From positions 496,001 through 560,000 of the forward strand of contig NZ_FNAT01000002.1 of NCBI RefSeq assembly GCF_900102015.1: a DNA stretch of 64,000 nt, given 5' to 3'. The notes beneath the pieces are model-generated. The model did not search any database. It saw only the letters and a program-made list of their open reading frames with translations, and had not been told where the DNA came from. Positions 59,243-64,000 of this stretch are shown here, in pieces. Every line of letters starts with the position of its first letter. The stretch's first letter is position 1. This DNA is from Limimaricola pyoseonensis. Lineage in GTDB: Bacteria > Pseudomonadota > Alphaproteobacteria > Rhodobacterales > Rhodobacteraceae. The translations under genes and the position numbers were made by a program.

Positions 59243-60946
59243 TCAGTGGGCGTGGCTGCGGTCCCAGTCGCTCTGCTTGGGGAGCGTCTCGAAGGTGTGC
59301 TCCGGCGGCGGCGAGGGCAGGGTCCATTCGAGCGTGTCGGCATACTCGTTCCACGGGTTCGCGACGTTGACGCGCTTGCCGGCGAGCAGGACGTAGAACA
59401 GCATCACGATGAAGAACACGAAGCTCGCGAAGGCGATGAAGGCGCCGATCGAGGAGACCATGTTCCAGGTGGCGAAGGCCTCCGGGTAGTCGATGTAACG
59501 GCGCGGCATGCCCTGGCGGCCCAGGAAGTGCTGCGGGAAGAAGGTGATGTTCGCACCGATGAACATCGTCCAGAAGTGCAGCTTGCCGGCCCATTCGGGG
59601 AACATCTTGCCCGACATCTTGGGGAAGTAGAAGTAGATCCCCGCGAAGATGCCGAACACGGCACCGAGCGACATCACGTAGTGGAAGTGGGCCACCACGT
59701 AGTAGGTGTCGTGATAGGCGCGGTCGATGCCGGCCTGGCTCAGCACGATGCCGGTGACGCCGCCCACGGTGAACAGGAACAGGAAGCCGAAGGCCCAGAG
59801 CATCGGCGTCTTGAACTCGACCGAGCCGCCCCACATCGTCGCGATCCACGAGAAGATCTTCACGCCGGTCGGCACCGCGATGACCATGGTGGCCATCATG
59901 AAGTAGGACTGCTGCGTCAGCGACATGCCCACGGTGTACATGTGGTGCGCCCAGACCACGAAGCCGAGCACGCCGATCGCCACCATCGCGTAGACCATCG
60001 GCAGGTAGCCGAAGATCGGCTTCTTGGAGAAGGTCGCGATCACGTGGCTGATGATGCCGAAGGCGGGGATGATGATGATGTACACTTCCGGGTGGCCGAA
60101 GAACCACAGGATGTGCTGGTAGAGCACCGGGTCACCGCCGCCCGCGGGCTGGAAGAAGCTGGTGCCGAAGTTGCGGTCGGTCAGCAGCATGGTGATGGCG
60201 CCGGCCAGCACCGGCAGGGCCAGCAGGATCAGCCAGGCGGTGACGAAGATCGACCAGGCGAAGAGCGGCACCTTGTGCAGCGTCATGCCGGGCGCGCGCA
60301 TGTTGAGGAAGGTGGTGATGATGTTGATCGCGCCGAGGATCGACGAGGCGCCCGAGACGTGCACCGCGAAAATCGCGAGATCCATCGACATGCCGGGCTC
60401 GGAGGTCGAGAGCGGCGGGTAGAGCACCCAGCCCACGCCCGAGCCGTGCTGGCCGTTGCCGCCGGGCGCGAAGAGCGACGCCACGCCGAGCGCGCCGCCG
60501 GCGACGAACATCCAGAAGGACAGGTTGTTGAGACGCGGGAAGGCCATGTCCGGCGCGCCGATCTGCAGCGGCATGAAGTAGTTGCCGAAGCCGCCGAACA
60601 GCGCGGGGATGACGACGAAGAACATCATCAGCACGCCGTGATAGGTGATCGCGACGTTCCACATGTGCCCGTTCGGGGTGCACTCGCTCTCGGGGCTGGG
60701 GATCCAGCTCTTCAGCGTCGTGGCCAGCGCGTTGCCCGAGACGTGCTCGGCGCACATGAACTGCACGCCCGGCTGCATCAGCTCGAGGCGCATGTGGATC
60801 GTCAGGATCACCGACAACAGGCCCAGGAAGCCCGCGACGAAGAGGTAGAGGATCCCGATGTCCTTGTGGTTGGTGGACATGAACCAGCGGGTGAAGAACC
60901 CCCTCTGGTCGTCATGCCCGTGGCCGTGAATGGCGGCGTCTGCCAT
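59243..60946 (-). CDS. ctaD: Cytochrome c oxidase subunit I
   Basis: 567 residues with twelve membrane helices. Heme and copper ligands: [10 protein letters not shown] (heme a His), [17 protein letters not shown] (CuB His cross-linked to Tyr), [11 protein letters not shown] (CuB His pair) and [14 protein letters not shown] (heme a3/a His). K-channel residues and [16 protein letters not shown], the start of the aa3-type subunit, are present. A periplasmic loop between helices I and II has a pair of cysteines (FMCAEH, SECTPN). Subunits II and III are not in the window. Start chosen at [10 protein letters not shown]. Confidence 0.98.
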   Translation of the reverse strand: MADAAIHGHGHDDQRGFFTRWFMSTNHKDIGILYLFVAGFLGLLSVILTIHMRLELMQPGVQFMCAEHVSGNALATTLKSWIPSPESECTPNGHMWNVAITYHGVLMMFFVVIPALFGGFGNYFMPLQIGAPDMAFPRLNNLSFWMFVAGGALGVASLFAPGGNGQHGSGVGWVLYPPLSTSEPGMSMDLAIFAVHVSGASSILGAINIITTFLNMRAPGMTLHKVPLFAWSIFVTAWLILLALPVLAGAITMLLTDRNFGTSFFQPAGGGDPVLYQHILWFFGHPEVYIIIIPAFGIISHVIATFSKKPIFGYLPMVYAMVAIGVLGFVVWAHHMYTVGMSLTQQSYFMMATMVIAVPTGVKIFSWIATMWGGSVEFKTPMLWAFGFLFLFTVGGVTGIVLSQAGIDRAYHDTYYVVAHFHYVMSLGAVFGIFAGIYFYFPKMSGKMFPEWAGKLHFWTMFIGANITFFPQHFLGRQGMPRRYIDYPEAFATWNMVSSIGAFIAFASFVFFIVMLFYVLLAGKRVNVANPWNEYADTLEWTLPSPPPEHTFETLPKQSDWDRSHAH

Positions 60947-61138
60947 GTGGCTCTCCCGGTTTCTGGTTGCCTGTCGGGCCCGCACGAGGACTCGCGCAGG
61001 CAATTGCCGCCCTTCTAGAGAGGGATCGCGCGCAGCACAACGGTCAGGACGCCGCAGGCGGGCCGTGAAACGCGGTTCGGGTCACCGCCTTGCCACGCCC
61101 CCGCCGCGCCCGGCCGTGGCCCCCGCCTCGGGCCGGTT

Positions 61139-61645
61139 TCAGGCCCTCGTCGCGGAGCGGTAGGGGGCGAGCGCGCGCGCCTCGACCCGGATGCGCCACG
61201 CCAGCATCGCGGCGTTCAGCAGCCCGAAGACCAGCGCCACCTCCCACAGCCCGAGCACCATCGGCGCGACCGGGATCTCGACCGCCACCAGAAGGTAGTT
61301 CGGGTGCCGCAGCCAGCGGAACGGCCCCGTCGCCACCAGCGGCGCGTCGATCACGATGATCCGGGTGGTCCAGCGCGGCCCGAGGCTCGCGAGGATCCAG
61401 ACCCGCAGCAGTTGCAGGAGCGCGAAGAGCCCGAGCCAGCCGAAATGCAGCGCCGCGTCATGGCCCATCACCGCCATCGCCGCGAGCCATCCGGCGTGCA
61501 GCGCCACGATCAGCGGGTAGTGCCCCGCGCCATGCTCGACCGCGCCGCGCGCCATCAGCCGCGCGGTGTTGCGCCGCGCCAGCGCCAGCTCGGCCAGCCG
61601 CTGCAGCCCCAGAAAGCCGAGAAAGAGCAGCGCGCCCGCGCTCAT
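61139..61645 (-). CDS. Isoprenylcysteine-methyltransferase-like membrane methyltransferase
   Basis: 168 residues with about four membrane helices. The SAM-binding end is seen in GPFRWLRHPNYLLVAVEIP, the RHPNY motif of the ICMT/PEMT family; ATMAC helices precede it. It overlaps the stop of the type III polyketide synthase gene by 4 bases (ATGA), so the two are a unit. In Bacillus, an equivalent pair (BpsA/BpsB) makes and methylates alkylpyrones; a similar job is likely here. Confidence 0.85.
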   Translation of the reverse strand: MSAGALLFLGFLGLQRLAELALARRNTARLMARGAVEHGAGHYPLIVALHAGWLAAMAVMGHDAALHFGWLGLFALLQLLRVWILASLGPRWTTRIIVIDAPLVATGPFRWLRHPNYLLVAVEIPVAPMVLGLWEVALVFGLLNAAMLAWRIRVEARALAPYRSATRA

Positions 61646-62697
61646 GCCGCGACGTCCAGCACGACGAAGGCGGCGGTGAAGCCCGGCCCCAGCGCGCAGG
61701 CCAGCATCCGCCCCGTGGCGCCCGAGGCCAGCACCCGCTCGAGCACGAAGAGCGCGGTCGGCGCGCTCATGTTGCCGCAATCGCGCAGCACGGCACGCTC
61801 GGCGTCGAGCGTGCCCTCCGCAAGCGACAGAGCCGATTCGATGGCCGTCACCACCTTGGCGCCGCCCGGATGGCAGACGAAGCGGTCGATGTCGGCGCGC
61901 CTGAGGCCGGCCGCCGCCAGCGCGCCGTCGACGGCCTCGGCGAAATGCTCGGTGGCGAAGCCGGGGATGGCGCGGTCGAACACAACGCCCAGGCCCTCGT
62001 CGTCGACCTCCCAGCCCATGATCCGCAGCGTGTCGGGCCACATGTGCTGATGCGCAGGCCCGATCGCCACCGGCCCGCTGCCGCCCTCGGCGTCGCAGCT
62101 CAGGCAGGCCGCCGCCGCGCCGTCGCCGAACAGCACCGTGGCGATGATGTCGGCCTTCTGCAGCCGGTCGGCGCGGAAGGAGGGCGTGCAGGCCTCGACC
62201 ACCACCAGCAGCACCTTGCTGCCGGGGCGGGCGCGGGCGAGATCGGCGGCGATGCCGAGCCCGGCGGTGCCGCCGGCGCAGCCCAGCCCGAAGATCGGCA
62301 CCCGCGTGACGTCGCCGCGAAACCCCATCGCGGCCGCGGCGCGCGCCTCGAAGCTCGGCGTGGCGATGCCGGTGGTGGAGACGGTGACGATGGTGTCGAC
62401 CTCGTCGGCGCGCCAGCCCGCGCGGTCGAGCGCGCCGGTGGCGGCGTCGCGGAACATCTTCTCGCCGCCCTCGAGATAGACGGCGTTGCGGTCGGCCCAG
62501 CCATGCGGCTCGTCGAACCACTCGAACGGCGCGACCGACCAGCGCCGCGCGATGCCCGACTGCGCGAAGCTCGCGGCGAGGCGTTCGAACTGCGGGTAGC
62601 GGGGGCCGAGGATGCGCTCGGCATTGCGCCGGACCAGGTCCTGCGGCAGCTCATGCGCAGGCAGTGCGGTCGCGAGACCGTGCAGCGTCACGCTCAT
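61642..62697 (-). CDS. Type III polyketide synthase
   Basis: 351 residues, chalcone/stilbene-synthase fold. The catalytic triad is intact: Cys140 in FGLGCAGGTAGL, His276 in CHPGGAKV and Asn309 in CGNMSAPT. Such synthases extend a fatty acyl starter with malonyl-CoA into alkylpyrones or alkylresorcinols. The start MSVTLHGLATALP is canonical. Its partner is the membrane methyltransferase just downstream, so a methylated alkylpyrone is the most likely product. Product identity is inferred. Confidence 0.92.
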   Translation of the reverse strand: MSVTLHGLATALPAHELPQDLVRRNAERILGPRYPQFERLAASFAQSGIARRWSVAPFEWFDEPHGWADRNAVYLEGGEKMFRDAATGALDRAGWRADEVDTIVTVSTTGIATPSFEARAAAAMGFRGDVTRVPIFGLGCAGGTAGLGIAADLARARPGSKVLLVVVEACTPSFRADRLQKADIIATVLFGDGAAAACLSCDAEGGSGPVAIGPAHQHMWPDTLRIMGWEVDDEGLGVVFDRAIPGFATEHFAEAVDGALAAAGLRRADIDRFVCHPGGAKVVTAIESALSLAEGTLDAERAVLRDCGNMSAPTALFVLERVLASGATGRMLACALGPGFTAAFVVLDVAA

Positions 62698-62795
62698 GGA
62701 TGTCCCCCCTTCTTTTCGGGGGCGACCGCGCCGTTATCCGATCCGCGCGTCGCCCTGGCCGGCCAACCGTAGCACCGGGGCAGGGGGTCGGGGGC

Positions 62796-63470
62796 TCACA
62801 GTGACGTGGCGCGCCGCAATTCGCCGCCGACGCAGGCGCCGAAGCTGCGCTCCAGCGCCGCGTCGAGATCGGCCATCGTCACCGGCAGGCCGAGATCGAC
62901 GAGGCTGGTCACGCCGTGTTCGGCGATGCCGCAGGGCACAATGCCGTCGAAATGCGACAGCTCCGGCTCCACGTTGATCGAGATGCCGTGGTAGCTCACC
63001 CAGCGGTGCAGCCGGATGCCGAGCGCGGCGATCTTGTCCTCGGCCACCGCGCCGGCGGGCCCGCGCGGCCGCTCGGGGCGGCGCACCCAGACCCCGACCC
63101 GGCCCTCGCGCAGCTCGCCCGCGACGTTGAACTCGGCCAGCGTCGCGATCACCCAGCCCTCCAGCGCCTTGACGAAGGCGCGCACGTCGCGGCCGCGCCG
63201 GCCGACATCGAGCATGACGTAGATCACCCGCTGGCCGGGGCCGTGATAGGTGTACTGCCCGCCGCGCCGCGTCTCGAACACCGGAAAGCGGTCCGGGTCG
63301 GTGAGGTCCGAGGCCTTGGCGCTGGTGCCGGCGGTGTAGAGCGGCGGATGCTCGAGCAGCCAGATCGCCTCCTCGGCCTCGCCGGCCGCGATCGCGCGGG
63401 CGCGCGCCTCCATCGCGGCCACCGCCGCCTCGTATTCCACGAGATCGTCACTCACGATCCAGTCCACCAT
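62796..63470 (-). CDS. lipB: Octanoyltransferase LipB
   Basis: 224 residues. LipB moves octanoate from ACP to lipoyl domains. [20 protein letters not shown], the catalytic Lys146 region [20 protein letters not shown] and Cys180 in [12 protein letters not shown] are all present, with [10 protein letters not shown] at residues 41-50. It is divergent from the tRNA-Leu gene. Its lipoyl partner lipA is not in the window. Confidence 0.97.
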   Translation of the reverse strand: MVDWIVSDDLVEYEAAVAAMEARARAIAAGEAEEAIWLLEHPPLYTAGTSAKASDLTDPDRFPVFETRRGGQYTYHGPGQRVIYVMLDVGRRGRDVRAFVKALEGWVIATLAEFNVAGELREGRVGVWVRRPERPRGPAGAVAEDKIAALGIRLHRWVSYHGISINVEPELSHFDGIVPCGIAEHGVTSLVDLGLPVTMADLDAALERSFGACVGGELRRATSL

Positions 63471-63579
63471 GGCCGCGCCCTTGCCCTGCCGTTGTCCTCC
63501 GGGCGGGCATGGCGCGCGCCGCGCCGAAAGTCAAAACGCGCGATTGCGACGTTGACGCCGGGTCCTCCGAAATTGTCTC

Positions 63580-63609
63580 TTGCGCTCCCCCGAACGGGCG
63601 GTCTATAGG
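63580..63609 (+). promoter_or_regulatory. Probable tRNA-Leu promoter
   Basis: A -35 TTGCGC (63580-63585) and -10 TATAGG (63604-63609) with an 18-base spacer stand 23 bases before the tRNA. The hexamer ends in G, so it lacks the -7 T, the class that CarD helps in Rhodobacter. Confidence 0.5.
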
Positions 63610-63632
63610 CCCCCCAGCCTACCTGATCACGT

Positions 63633-63719
63633 GCGGTCGTGGCGGAATTGGTAGACGCGCAGCGTTGAGGTCGCTGTGGGGTAACTCCCGTGGAAGTTCG
63701 AGTCTTCTCGACCGCACCA
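63633..63719 (+). tRNA. tRNA-Leu (GAG)
   Basis: An 87-base class II tRNA. The acceptor GCGGTCG pairs with CGACCGC, the discriminator is A and CCA is encoded. The anticodon stem CAGCG/CGCTG encloses TTGAGGT, giving anticodon GAG for CUC and CUU codons. A long variable arm (GGGGTAACTCCC) and T-loop GTTCGAGTC are present. Confidence 0.97.
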
Positions 63720-63723
63720 ATCA

Positions 63724-63750
63724 GGCGGACCTGCCGAAGGGCAGGCCGCC
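63724..63750 (+). terminator. Hairpin after tRNA-Leu
   Basis: GGCGG and CCTGCC pair with GGCAGG and CCGCC around GAAG, with one bulged A, 4 bases after the tRNA. No U-tract follows, so it may be a 3' processing structure. Confidence 0.55.
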
Positions 63751-64000
63751 GGGACTGGAAGGCACCATCCCCGACATGATCGTCCCGACCCGCCGCGCCC
63801 CCTGCGCATCGGCGGGGTTTGGCCGTTTCGGGCCGCGCAGTGCCTGCCGGCTTGTCGCGGGTCGTTTCCGACTTCAGATTGGATGAAAGCGACCTCGGGA
63901 ATCGCATTTCGGGCAGTCCCTCGAAAAAATACATCTCAGGGTTGCGCCGCAAGACCGCCGTTCCGGCCGCGGCCGCGTGCCGCCTAGCACCTGCGGATAT
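63751..64000. other. Region downstream of tRNA-Leu, nothing recognised
   Basis: The last 250 bases hold no recognisable gene. Open frames here on either strand have no domain and no ribosome site. Composition becomes more AT-rich after 63870. A gene could begin or end outside the window. Confidence 0.4.

Noticed and set aside
63452-63952. Open frame antisense to tRNA-Leu (minus), with EKTRTSTG near the tRNA, and its plus-strand mirror at 63509-63886 (GIGRRAALRS)
   Set aside because: These peptide strings are the known false translations of tRNA-Leu sequence. The structure of the tRNA explains the frame.

Overview
The window is chromosomal DNA from a high-G+C alphaproteobacterium, most likely of the Rhodobacterales (Roseobacter/Rhodobacter group). 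I infer this from protein character and gene order: glyQ and glyS separated by a small membrane-anchored protein, a CarD regulator beside a seven-iron ferredoxin, a DUF2244 gene downstream of the cytochrome aa3 subunit I gene, a Suv3-type helicase beside an S4-domain gene, and FolE2 instead of FolE. Third codon positions are almost always G or C. The clear exception is 3.21-4.05 kb, which is much richer in A+T and looks acquired.

Layout. 0-2.3 kb: surface-lipoprotein export pair (TbpB-like lipoprotein and a truncated Slam-like outer-membrane protein). 2.4-6.6 kb: thyX, an AT-rich DUF4145 gene, a cold-shock gene, an ArsC/YffB-like gene and thrS. 6.7-12.4 kb: hydrolase, a 56-residue membrane protein, a HisC-like aminotransferase, DUF1992 and valS. 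12.5-16.6 kb: Lrp regulator divergent from a type III PLP decarboxylase, a DUF2235 protein, a lysophospholipase-like hydrolase and an SCP2 protein. 16.7-21.9 kb: TPR protein, Suv3-like helicase, S4 protein, fdxA and carD, all on the plus strand. 22-29 kb: purD, xseA, ftsY, mgtC-like, EamA transporter and yciB. 29-35.6 kb: GST, metZ, folE2, trkH and a TPP-dependent decarboxylase. 35.6-43.7 kb: an apparently inactive trypsin-like protein, glyQ-DUF6446-glyS and an unusual PPDK-like protein. 43.9-47.9 kb: cell-wall hydrolase, folB-like, folP and glmM. 47.9-56.2 kb: transporter, small secreted protein, ilvC, two overlapping Lrp genes, a UbiH-type hydroxylase, HAD phosphatase, GntR regulator and a glycosyltransferase. 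56.2-64 kb: carA, yqeY-like, three small-protein or DUF genes, ctaD, a type III polyketide synthase with a methyltransferase, lipB and tRNA-Leu(GAG).

Most of the window is housekeeping: four aminoacyl-tRNA synthetase genes (thrS, valS, glyQ, glyS), nucleotide synthesis (thyX, purD, carA), folate synthesis (folE2, folB, folP), amino acids (ilvC, metZ, HisC-like), protein targeting (ftsY) and respiration (ctaD, ubiH-like). Genes are packed with ATGA/TGATG overlaps inside operons. Four convergent pairs end on one shared CTAG and a fifth on CTAA. No insertion sequence, prophage, CRISPR array or rRNA operon is visible. The best leads are the replaced 3' end of thyX with its AT-rich partner, the promoter-plus-terminator leader of carD, the Slam/TbpB-like pair, the PPDK-like and pseudoprotease proteins, the type III PKS/methyltransferase pair, and several small unannotated-looking genes.
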